Source: Cercis canadensis
Taxonomy: Eukaryota > Streptophyta > Magnoliopsida > Fabales > Fabaceae
NCBI GenBank assembly: GCA_003255065.1
Contig: QAOA01003946.1
Location: 1,488,120-1,552,119 of the forward strand
Length of the DNA stretch: 64,000 bases
Reading direction: 5' to 3'
In this document: in pieces, positions 49,814 through 60,839 of the stretch
How positions within the stretch are numbered: the first letter of the stretch is position 1
Layout: the number at the start of each line of letters is the position of its first letter
The notes under the pieces: generated by a model
Database searches by the model: none
What the model was told of the DNA's origin: nothing
The model's input: the letters and a program-made list of their open reading frames with translations, nothing else
Program-made: the position numbers and the translations under genes

Positions 49814-50702
49814 TTATTCTTCATCGGACATATCAATATCCGATAAATAGAGCTGTCAAACGGGCCAGCCCGCCCCGCCTCAACCCGCCACCCAAACGGG
49901 GCGGGGCGGGCTGAGAAAACTTCAACCCAACCCAACCCACTGTGGGTTGTGGGTTAGGCGGGCCAGCCCGCAAAAAAAAAAAGTAAATTAGTGACTAATA
50001 ACAATTTAAATCAATGTTAAACACCAAATCAATAATAAATAATTTTCTATCACGTAATTCAAATTATTTAAGAGGACCAAAATTAATTAAATAGTCTAAC
50101 AAAGTAATAAACAATCATTAAAAAACAAGTCCAAGAAGATTAATACCAACATAATTTTTATAATAAAGATTAGAAATTAAAAAAAAAATTGACTGGCGGG
50201 CCAGCCCGCCCCGCCCCGCCTCGCCTCGCCACCAACCCACAACCCAAACGGGGCGGATCAACCCAACGGGCCCAACCCATTTTGACACCTCTACCGATAA
50301 ACACTCCGGTTCACAGCATATGTGAGTCCACATAGCAGCACCTGCCAAGTCACCATCCCTCATTGCCATATTGGCACTGCGTTCACAATCACGTCGATGT
50401 AACCTTATTCGTATACGATTATTTTCTTCTCTGATGCGATACAGCGCATATCGTAATTCTGAAAGACTTTGTCTTCGCATGTGTATGGCCAAACACCGTG
50501 GAACACGAATATTTTCAATCGTACACAAATCCTGCAGATTAGTACATTCGACTTCTCTACGATGTCATTTAATCAACATGATACTATGTACCTGGGGGGA
50601 GTCATGTAACATTGGGTCCAGTGGATACAAAAAATCATCATCCAACATCCATCGACGCCCACACACTCTAAAAATATCTCCTGGCGTATATTGTAATACC
50701 AT
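49814..50702 (-). pseudogene. Unknown MULE accessory gene, interrupted by a nested MITE
   Basis: Exon 1 is 50592-50702 from ATG (MVLQYTPGDIFRVCGRRW) and ends at a GT; exon 2 begins at 50531 after TGCAG. The frame runs to the MITE insertion at 50293. If the MITE and one target copy are left out, it continues for eleven more residues to TAA at 49814-49816 (CLSDIDMSDEE), so the insertion broke it near the end. Features are a LDDDFLYPLDPML block and an Arg-rich helix (YRIREENNRIRIRLHRRDCE) followed by CCEPEC. An acceptor at 50712 precedes the ATG, so more upstream sequence may belong to it. Family unknown. Confidence 0.55.
49848..50293. mobile_element. hAT-type MITE nested in the MULE, 446 bp
   Basis: The perfect 8-bp target duplication CCGATAAA lies at 49840-49847 and 50294-50301. 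The ends are TAGAGCTGTCAAACGGGCC and, inverted, TAGAGGTGTCAAAATGGG. GGCGGGCC/GCCCGCCCCGCC blocks near each end make a large foldback. TAGRG-TGTCAA ends with 8-bp duplications are typical of plant hAT MITEs. It is younger than the MULE. Confidence 0.9.
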
Positions 50703-50875
50703 TTCAATGTCCTGTTAAAATTCATTATGGAAAATAACACTTAGTCATAACAGTTATTTAAAATGAACGATACTATATTCATTATACAAATGCTACATTT
50801 CAATATGAATCCCCAATCTTATACATGTCTATGGCATGGATACAAACACAAGATTTATTTTAATACGGGCCAGTG

Positions 50876-53720
50876 TCATGGTTGGTCTTCCCTTCTGTTC
50901 GGACATCGCCTCCTATTGTGACCTTCTATGCGACAAAGACTACATCTTATGACGCCAGATGCAGATTCTCCTCAATCCATCTCGGTTCTAATTCGCCTTG
51001 AAGTTGGACGTCCCTTTTACCTTAGCAATACACGATTTGGGATTATCTTAATTCCGCTGATAACTGGTCAACCCTCTTCCCCACCAATAGGGTTAAACAT
51101 GCCACTATATGCATTGACAATGCTATTAGTGGAGTACACTTGACTAACATACTTCCATGCATCTATTGCAATTGAGGCACACGCAGATATAGCGTGCGTG
51201 CACGGAATGTGAAGGGCTTGAAACTAACCACAACTGCACTTTTGATCTTGTAAATTCAAAGTGAATGATCGTCCGCTAATATGTCCCATACAATCAAAAA
51301 TCTCTTCCACTTCAAACGATCCATTGTCCCTATTAAACAGTATTGGACGATGTGATGATGCGTAACAGCTATTACGGGTCATTATCTTCTCGGCATCTTC
51401 AGTCCATGCTTTTCCACTAGCCAGCCTTGCCTTTGCTCTTTCTCTTCTCTCCATGAAAATACGCTTCGTTCTGTAATATGTCGCTCTGACTAGGGTAGTA
51501 ATAGGCATGTTATGAGCACCCTTCAATGTTCCGTTTACACATTCAGCCAAATTAGTGGTCATTAGGCCATATCGTCTGCCGTGGACATCACCATGTTGTG
51601 TCCACTTCGTCTTATCAATACCATTGATATATTGCCAGGCCTCTTCTTTCTTACATTCATCATGTATATCCGTCATTAGCTCCTCAAATTTGATAGACTC
51701 AAATTGGACACCTGTTAATTACCATTAAAAATAAATGAATGTACTCGAAGACATCAAAATATACGACAAACAGATAATATATTATATGTATTTGTCTAAT
51801 ATTCTTACCAGCTCTGTAGATTTTGTGTTTCACAGACACATCTTTGAAGTTTGTGTTCCAATTGCTCACAACGTGACGCAAACAGAAAAAATTCTGAGCT
51901 AATGGTGCACACCACCCAACATTTAAATCTTCAATAGATGACAATATGCTCACATGCCGGTCTGAAATGAGTGCTAAATTCTGCATGTCCTTAGCCACAT
52001 GTTGTCTCAGATGCTTCAAAAACCATGACCAAGCTTCTTTGGTTTCACCTTCCACGACGGCATAAGCTATAGGCAATGAAGAACGAGATCCATCCTGTGT
52101 AGTGCCGATTAGCAAAGTCTGCTTATACTTCCCATACAAGAAAGTTCCATCAATTTGGATCACCGGCTTACACCAACGGAATGCATCAATACATGGTTTG
52201 AAAGCCCAAAAAACACGTCGGAATCTCCTCACTGTCGGATCATTCGTTGGCATTCCCATCCATCGATCATCTAGACACCATTCCACCACGGTTCCAGGAA
52301 CATCTTTTCGCAATGCGGCCATCCATTTCGGTAATTTATTGTAACTCTCCTCCCAGTCACCATATATATGAGCAATAGCTCTTTGCTTCGCAAACCAAGC
52401 TTTCCTGTACGAAATTTGATAAGAAAATGTACTTCTGATACGCTCTTGTATTAACTTTATTGGCACATCAGCCTTCTCCTCAATCATGCTAATAATCATT
52501 GTCGCGACCACCTTAACATCCAACTGTTTGTGATCTTGTGTTAAAGTGGCATTTCTGCAACTGTGTGGGCCATTGTATTTTCTGATCTCCCACATATTTT
52601 TCTTACTTCTTAAGCAAGCCCTTAGTCTCCAATTGTATCAAACACCATAATCCTGACACTCCAAAATTAATTTATGTGGTTTTGACTCCTTCACCTTGAA
52701 ATTATGATGTGTGTAAATGGAGTATTGCTTAACAGTTGACTGAAGATCTTCTTTGCTGGTGAACTGTTGACTTATTTGAAGTTCCTCGCCTCTTTGCCAC
52801 CTACTATGTCCGACAACTCCTTCAAAAACATCAGTCTGTTGCAATGCCTCGAAGTTCACATACGAATAGTGTGGAGGAATGACTGTCTGAACTGGTGTCA
52901 CCTGATGGAGTTCCTCCCTAAGCGGTGGCACGTTCAAATCTAACGCCTGCTGATATTCCTCATCATCACCTAATTCTTCCTCACTTGGCACGTACTCTAC
53001 TTCTTCTTCATCACTTGTGTCCAATAAAGGATCAATAGGAGAATTACCCATATTTATATTCGGCTGCTCATTTCTATGTTCATTGCCTCCAACTTCATAT
53101 TCTTCAACTAGCCTTGTACGAACGTTTGAACCTAACAACGGATTGTTACATTCATTTACATGGACTCTTTCAGGGATACGAGCTTGGCTAGAACTAGCCA
53201 AACCATGCTGAAACCCATATGAACCAAATTCTGGTTGATAACAAAGTTCTGTTTCTATCCCTTCTTGACTATATGGAGGATAAGAAGTAGGGATTGAACA
53301 AGCAACACTTGCATCAACACCTTGTGCATCATCATCTTGTTCATCATCCTCTTGTTCATTACCATCTTCATCATCGTCATCTTCACCAACTTCATCTTCA
53401 ATAATTTTCGCCTCAATATAAATCTCAATGGCACCAAGAGATTTAAGTTGACTATGATTCTCAAACATTGACTCCACATCTTCATCAGAGCTCAGCTCAA
53501 ATACATTATAAAATAATGGATTAACAGATATAAGAACTCGATAAATAATTTTGTCAACAACTGCATTTTTTGAAAGACCTAATTTTCGATGAACATAAAA
53601 TTATAACTGTTGTAATCCACATCTGTTCTTCAAATTTAAACCAATGGGTCTAGGACCATTATACATCACACCTTGAGAACCATCATATATCTGACCATTG
53701 TAATAAACTAATAGAAGCAT
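50876..53720 (-). pseudogene. MULE transposase, decayed (six internal stops)
   Basis: One frame runs 53720-51809, an intron (51712-51808, GT-AG, in phase) follows, then 51711-50876. The order of parts is canonical: an N-terminal YYNGQIYDGS region; an acidic linker (EDDDDEDGNEQEDDEQDDD); a MuDR-type zinc region (CQDYGV-stop-YNWRLRA ... HSC); the DDE core with IDGTF (first Asp), LISDRH (second Asp) and TNLAECVNG (Glu); a SWIM finger (CSCG-stop-FQALHIPCTH); and a terminal zinc knuckle (CSLCRIEGHNRRRC). In-frame stops are at 53601, 52638, 51224, 51068, 51017 and 50972 (lowest base of each). The catalytic residues survive, yet no full-length enzyme can be made. Confidence 0.93.
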
Positions 53721-54029
53721 CTTCCTCTTAAAATATCAATAATATATATCATTAAAAATTTCTCAATTAAAATCTAAGTCCTAATAAAATTTAACATCAA
53801 ACTTAAACTAAATACTAATAAAAATTATATACATCAAAATATATTAAATTAAAATAAAACTATAAATGTACCTGAATTGCTTTCACAATTATAACTTGCA
53901 CTGGCTATCACAAACTTGTATACTTCCACCACTTCAACAGACTTAGTTAGACTCAATTCTCTCTCAAAATTTTCAGATTTCAACTTATGCATTTAGAGGA
54001 TGTGAGGTTCAGGTATTTATAGAAGACAT

Positions 54030-54519
54030 TCGTTCTTAAAAACGCAGTTTTGCAATGAGCTACAGTGTTGGCGTTTACCAGGAACAATTTGACGTTTTCC
54101 AGAAGTAAACCCGCGTTTCCCACTGTACTGAAGCAAAAAAGCTAATTTGATTCGGCGTTTATTAATTAAAAACGCATAATCATTTTGGCTTTTTATACAT
54201 AAAACGCCAAAATGATTATGCGTTTTTAATTAATAAACGCCGAATCAAATTGGCGTTTTTGCTTGCCCCGAGAAACTGTCAGGTTGCCTTTAAACCATTC
54301 CGCGTTTTTCTCCTTATTCAATTTGGCATTTTTTTTTACATAAAACGTTGTTTTGTTTCCGCGTTTATTGATTAAAACGCCCAATTAATTTGGCGTTTTA
54401 TTACTAAAACAAACTGACGTTTATTAGACGTAAAAACTGACCCAATTTCATAAATAGTTTATAAACTAACCTAATTAAGTAATTAATTATTAAAATAGCA
54501 TTATTTTAGTTAATTTTCC
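54030..54519. repeat. Right terminal inverted repeat and subterminal palindrome modules
   Basis: The terminal 161 bp (54359-54519) match the left end inverted. About thirteen AAACGC/GCGTTT copies lie between 54035 and 54420. It is the likely promoter of the transposase, whose leader would start near 54000. Confidence 0.85.
54142..54253. repeat. Near-perfect hairpin in the right subterminal region
   Basis: The arms read GATTCGGCGTTTATTAATTA... and its inverse ...TAATTAATAAACGCCGAATC, about 50 bp each with one mismatch and a loop of about 15 bp (TTTTTATACATAAAA). Both arms contain the GCGTTT motif. A transcript across it would fold into double-stranded RNA. Confidence 0.85.
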
Positions 54520-54528
54520 CTTATTTTA

Positions 54529-55710
54529 ACTATGATTCCAAATTTGAAAAACAACACTTACGACGAACTTGTTATATTTTTCATGCCAGATTCATGTAGC
54601 CCTACCCAATACTTTGTTACAGCTTATTTAATATCTCTTGTTTAACCCTCTAGTGCTTTCCTCTTTGTTTTACCCAAGGGGCAAGCCAAGAGGTTTAAAA
54701 AGGATACTAGTCCAAAGTAGGAGGCTATCCTCCTTCAGCTGTTCAGCATAATCGTCTAACTTATTTTATTTTATTTTTTAAAAAAACATCATTGTCTCAA
54801 CTCCGTTGTTAAGTCCCGGAATTGATTTGGATTCTCCTGAGCCAATTTAGCATGACTCATACTTCTCAAAAGAAATGGTCAATTCTTTGATGGATGCTCA
54901 TGATTGCATAAATTCAAATTGGTCCCCCACTTCATTATATGCTAGTTGAGGTAACAAACTTACATTCTAATCTGAAATTTTGAGGCTGGGAACGCGTACA
55001 GAGACTGTCACCAATAATTGCAAGTCGCACAGCTTCCATGCTTAAGGCTTACTAAAATATACTCACAACTAAACGTCCCTCTGTCTCAATAACCAAAAAT
55101 CTCATAATAATAAAATGTTAAGCATGAAATGGAAAGAACCTGAAAGTACTATGCGTATAATAGGATAGATCAGCTATTTGATGTCAGTGGCAAATATGTG
55201 TTCACAAAGCCTGCATTATCAGGGAATAGGCTAACACATATTTCAAAACTTTCTACTTGTAGAGTACTAGGGTACAACCTTGTACTTGTGTAAACATTCT
55301 TAGCCATGGTGAAATTTGAAAGTCAAATCAGCATTTTTGTTCACGGTGATTATAACAAAAGAGATCTTTTTGTTCTTTCCCTTTATTTGTTCTTCCCCAA
55401 GACGAGCAAAGAGAACGCTTGAATTTACAGAGTTCCTTGTCATGTAAAAGAGAGTACCAATTTACCCAAAATTCCAATAAATACATTCAGTAACAATTTA
55501 GGCTTGCATTTGACTTGGAAATAAGTTGCTCAGTAGCCCCATGATGTTGAGTTTCTGTAAGATTTTCAGCATGCACTAGAGTAGATGTCCATGGTCTATC
55601 ACTTGGCAGAGAGCACCAACTCCACCATATAATCTTCAATTTGTTGTCCCAGTATCTTAGTGATCCTCCAAAAGAACCTAGAAGAGCAGGACACTGCCAA
55701 AATTTTCAAA
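54529..55710. other. Intergenic DNA and 3' UTR of the ArfGAP gene
   Basis: No gene. 54665-54720 resembles 40590-40650. The part next to 55711 is the 3' UTR of the minus-strand gene. Confidence 0.5.
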
Positions 55711-58700
55711 CTATCCAAATGGATTTCCTCCTGTCTTAGAAGTGGAGGGTGCCACCACATATCCGCCAGCTAACTGCTGAGTGGTGGCTAAGGATCCAAA
55801 AGCAATTCTGTCATTATTGAAGCTGTGAACTCTTTGAGGTCTACAAATACAGAAAAGCAATTAGAGAAGATTGATAATATCACATTATGATTATCTGTAA
55901 ACTCTCATAACAAACACATGCACACACACAAACAGAATCGTTCAGTTCAATCTTCAATATAAGGACTGCATTCTGATTTAAAATGCATGCTCATGAGATC
56001 CTTGGGAAGAAGCCTGCTAAAAACAACCTCCCATTTCGGTATTCAGGTGAAGCTTCAAAAGGAGCCTGTTACATTTTATAAACTGCTGTTATCAAATTGG
56101 GTTTCCCTTCCTTACTCCTCTCTGCTGTGCTATATAAGAGATTTAGAATATGAATATGCTGAGGCTTCGAGATATCACTAAACTACATCATGTGAGGGTA
56201 GGGGAGGTTTACTGTCATATAGTGAACATAGTAAACCCTGTACTCCTCCTTAAAAAGGAAGCTATAAGTAAGAAATGGTATTTGTGTAAATGAAAAGAAA
56301 CTAAATTGGTGACATACTTCGTGGATTATTACCCAGTGACTTTACTTTGAAGAAAGAAATTAAAATAAGATACACAAGAATGAGAATTACCTGGAAGGTT
56401 GCGTATTATTATGAACTTGATCAACGTAGGCACCTGAGAGGATTAATTGGGAGATAAACATGAGTATAACCAAAGATGAAATTTTTTTTCAGAGGAAACA
56501 GAAGATAACAAGGGCAATACCAGCGGGAATTCCAGATGCAAAGGGAGATTGCGGAGGTGCAAAGGGAGATTGTGAAGGTGCGAAGGGAGATTGGGGAGGC
56601 GCAAAGGGAGATTCTGGTTGTGCGAAGGGGGACTGTGGAGGCCCCAGAGATGCATAACTTGGAGACTGAGGCACCGTCAACCCAGAAGACCCAAGGCTTG
56701 AAGCATGCAATAATCCTGTTTTGGCTGATCCAGCAGGTAGTGCACCTTGCAAAGTTTCCATCGTAGGAAACTGTGGGCGTAAATTTAAAACAATATTTAC
56801 TGCTTTAATTGAGAGATTTAAATTCAAAGAACAAATTCCTCTTAACTGTGCAGAAAACTTCAAATTCAAGCAAGAGATGCCCATGAGGTTGTTTCTCATT
56901 TTAACTTTCTCTTTTTTAATAGAAAATGAAGTGGAAGAAATTTCCTTAAAGGAAGAAAAAGGAAAGAGGAAAAGAGCAGGGGATAATACATCCTCCGAGA
57001 ACATCAATAAATAAACACAAGCCAAAAGAACCAGATGAAAAAGGACAACAACGTAGCAACGCCGTCCAATCTCAGTATCCGTCAAGGACATACCCTAAAA
57101 CACTCATTAACTGAATTCAGGAAAGAAGCCAAAGAAAAAGAAAGGTTGTTTGCTTCTCAACCACTTCAATATAACTAATATTTTTATATTCAATGAACGG
57201 GAAGTTTGAAAATCTCAAGTCTAATCCTAAATCAGTAACTCCAAAACCTAATACTTCTCCATTAGGTTATTTTTGTAACAATTTGTTCTTGTATACAAGT
57301 GTAGTGCTTATTAAACAGTGAGCAATTTCTCTAAACTCATCATCATTGATCAACAAAATGCAAGAGAGACAACATTCTCCTTACTGGTGAATCTCATCAT
57401 ACTTGTTCAGAAGGATTAAGAAGAGACAAAGGTTGAATCTACCCTAGAATTTGTGTACATTTGGCCGACTCTGATTCTACAAGAAATTCTCCCCATCTTC
57501 CAACTCAATAATTATTTCTTCCTCACTTCGTGTCTTGGATTGCCATAGAAATTTCATGTCTTATTGCAGGAATAAGGTAATTAAGTAGAGATATGACTTA
57601 AAAGTGTGTTGTTCAACAGAATTTCGAACAAAAACAGTAAATCAGTTTTGATGTTGTACATACTGGTGGGGCTTGGACTTGAGCTTTCCCCTCAGTTACA
57701 TCAAATGGGTTTGTTGACGCTACAACAGGAAATGATGAGCGAGGCTGTGAATGAAAAATCATTTTAATTAATCAGCATAAGTATAAAAACCAAGAGAAAA
57801 GAAAAATAAACTCAGTAATTGGGTGCATAATGTACCACTGTATTAGGATAATATTGCATGCCAAATCCCAAGCCACGAGGTTGAACATTATGCCAACCTG
57901 CAAGTGGTGCAGGACCAGATAGGTACCTTGCAGTAAAAAGGTCCTGCAGAGAATTTATAATGCATTAAGGTTTTTTTTCTTATGAGAAAAAAAAAAGATA
58001 AATCATCAGAGAATGTTTATTACCACTGGAAGCTCCTTTCTTCCACTTGACTTGTTTTCCAAAGGGCTAGGTTGGGATCTAACTTCAGATCTGGCGTCTT
58101 GAGCAGGTTTTGAGGTGGTTTGACCAGATTGTTCGGTAAAAACACTCCAAGAGTCTTGTGTATTAGGAGCAACGAATGGCTGCATATAATTACATCAGAG
58201 AATATGATGAGTAATTATACAAGCAAATAAGTAAGGAACAAATTTTAGCCTTTCAAATATTTAGACATTGTTGGCTTTTGCAACTTTCTAAATACTTCAA
58301 TACCTAAAATTTTAACATTGTTTTGATCATGTTAGTTTACAGATATTAAATGAAATCAAGGTATGTGCAAAATTTGACCAAAGAAATTGACAGTATCGTT
58401 GAGATTTAGACTTCATATCCATAGACATACCTACCATATACCTCACCTGATTATTTAAAGCTTCAGCTCTGGCTGGTTGACTTGTTGGTTGTGTCCTAGA
58501 GCCATAGCCGGCTGCTTTAGAAGGTAGTTGCATGCTCGGTAATTGCTGTCCATGTGAAACTTGAACCGAGTCATCCCTGCCATAACGTTCAATCTGTGGA
58601 GGCACGCCATTAGAAGGTTCTCCCAGCCTGGTGACAGTGGTTGATGTAACTGACATAGCACCAGTGTCATTTGGTGATGCAGTTATGTGTCCTACCAAAG

Positions 58701-60839
58701 TAGGTGGCAAATCCCTACCAGTAGACACATGTCCTACAGTTGCTGTTGATGGACCATCATCAACACTTGGGACTTCATACAAGCCACCAGTCATTGCATA
58801 CAATGGACGTGACAATTCAACGAGGATAGATTCTAAAGTATTTGCAGTTGTAGCTTGAGGTGTCCTTTCTGTTGTGATAGTTTCTAAGTTATTTGCATTT
58901 AGTGTTTGAGGTGCCTTCTCTGCTGTAGAAAATTCAAATGGGGCCCAGTTGTCTCCACTTGATTGAGATATAGTCTGTATTTGCGGTCTATCTGTAGCAT
59001 CAGAGACCTGGGACTCGGTACTCAAATCAATCAAGCTTTCTGGATTATCATTTTTTTGTTCAGTTGGATGCTCCTTTGAGGAGCCATCACCACTGGAAGG
59101 AGCAACTTTCTGCAGTTAAAATTCCTCAATGATTTAGTTCAAGTGTGATCTTATAACTTCTTAAAATTGAAATATGGTCTCCCAAGAAACAGATATAAGA
59201 TGAGCAAAATATAGAAAGAAAGTCCATCGAAGTGACATAGTCAGAATTTAACACCATTGAATAATCTGAGAGAATTTAATCTGCAGAAGCTAGAAGTTGA
59301 TGAGAAAACAAATCCAAGAGAATCTGGCAGTGGTACCTTATTTTGTCTTGAATCATCAGCTTCCTTCTTCTGTATTTGGCCTACCTGTAAGGATGGAACA
59401 TTCTTCCCAAGAGATTCTACAACAGGACGTGCAACAGGGGATTGGGAACGTTCCGCATTATTTTGACCATCAGGTGAAAGCTTTCTGAGCTTTGATTCTA
59501 AATTTGAAAGTCTACGACTTCTAAATTCATTGTCTCGGAACCTATCATCAACAACCTCAAATTTTATAGGACTTCTGCTCTGGTGGCTATTCCTTGAATG
59601 TTTTTGGGCATATCTAGGACTTCTTCTTTCATCATAGTAAAATTTAAAACTCATGTCATCACTTCTTAGATTAGGACTGGATCTTCCATGTCTTTCCAAT
59701 CTATCCCCATGATGTGGGCTTTTGGACCCAAGCCGATATGCATTAACCTTTCTACTTTCATGGGACTCCTCCTTGTCATTCTGTATAACATAAAAATAGA
59801 TTCGTTTAGAGTAGGAACAGCATTTACCGAAAAAGAACCAAAATAGAACTCATTTTCTGTCGTCACTTTATGTCATGATACTTATAGATTCATATTGGTG
59901 AAGCTTCCCATTGAACAATAATAATATTGAATAGAAGAAAATTTAAGATAGTACGAAAGGATAACCATTAAAAGTAGCACAAGCATTACCAATCTAAGCG
60001 TAGGAAGCTTGTCAGAACTCCTTTCACCAGTAAATTTTTTATCCACGTAGACATGCTTGATAAAATCTCGAAGTCTGTATATATTACTGGAAGAAGAAGT
60101 GTGAATTAGAAGAGCTGCTGAATGTAGTAACCAAAATTAACAAAGAAGACAAGATGCAAAATTACCTGGAATCAGTAAATGAATGACGCTGGGGATCCCA
60201 TTCTTTAAAATAAATTTGCTTTGCTTTCTGTGCAGAAATTAATGTTAGATGTTTATTATTAATGAAGCAGATTTTTGATTGAGGAAGAAATATAGCATGA
60301 TCGTGCACACCTCATTGCCGCCTGCTTCAAGAGCACTGACTTCTTCTGCAGTAAATTTAGCCATCGATACTGATTTTACTCTATGTGTGAACTCTCGACT
60401 GCAATTCACATAATTTAGTAAGCAAAGACAAATGTAATTCACCTAAGATCAGAAAATTTCTATTGATATGAATAAAACTTCAATTTAACATGCACAACAA
60501 AATGAAGTAAAAAAAAAAACTAGAAAAATAAATCATGGGCATCAAAATGTAAGAAACAAGAATAAATGTTAAAAGAGTTTTAATACTTACTGTATTCCAC
60601 TGCAGTTTGTGCAGACAAATGTCCAGAAAGTTGTACAGACGTATTGTGGCCCCTAATTCAAAGATACAAGTTAGCGTCATATTACACACTTTATCATTTG
60701 AAGATATTGCTGAGCAAGAATTTCATACCAAACAATTGCAGTTGATACATCTTCGATTTTCGGGAAGTTTCAGAAGACCACGAATTATTCTTTCGATTTT
60801 GTTATCTTCTTTCATCCGGTTTGTCATGTACATGTTCAT
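55711..60839 (-). CDS. AGD14: ArfGAP-domain protein, AGD14 type
   Basis: Thirteen exons in order of translation: 60729-60839, 60591-60652, 60311-60398, 60166-60227, 59990-60086, 59337-59780, 58447-59109, 58024-58179, 57836-57943, 57664-57744, 56521-56770, 56391-56433 and 55711-55840. They total 2295 nt, 764 aa, all in phase. Three in-frame ATGs (60839, 60833, 60827) are possible starts. The ArfGAP zinc finger is Cys31, Cys34, Cys51, Cys54 with the arginine finger at Arg59 (CSGIHRE). ArfGAP homology runs to about residue 140. The rest is a long Ser/Pro-rich region with NPF motifs (STNPFD; C-terminal GGNPFG) that can bind EH domains, and a SPFAPPQ repeat. ArfGAPs promote GTP hydrolysis by Arf GTPases in vesicle traffic. 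The leader probably begins near 61590 with an intron to 60850. Confidence 0.93.
56538..56642. repeat. 21-bp coding minisatellite, five copies, in ArfGAP exon 11
   Basis: Five adjacent 21-bp units starting at 56538, 56559, 56580, 56601 and 56622 (consensus GCAAAGGGAGATTGTGGAGGT on the plus strand). On the minus strand each encodes seven residues of the type PPQSPFA. The unit length keeps the frame, so copy number can change without breaking the gene. Confidence 0.9.

Larger units (their letters stand above)
45251..54519. mobile_element. 9.27-kb Mutator-like element carrying a plant mobile domain gene
   Basis: The ends are GGAAAATTAACTAAAATAATGC and its exact inverse. The 9-mer CTTATTTTA is repeated perfectly outside both ends (45242-45250 and 54520-54528), the size expected for Mutator elements. 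The first 161 bp at each end (45251-45411, 54359-54519) align as a terminal inverted repeat, followed by GCGTTT-rich modules. A plant mobile domain (PMD) gene runs inward from the left end and a transposase runs inward from the right end. Two further small minus-strand frames lie between them. This two-unit convergent layout resembles MuDR. All four frames are broken, so the element cannot now move by itself. A hAT-like MITE is nested at 49848-50293. Confidence 0.95.

Noticed and set aside
56536..56766. Plus-strand frame with repeated QREI and VRRE units.
   Set aside because: It is the reverse reading of the ArfGAP 21-bp minisatellite.
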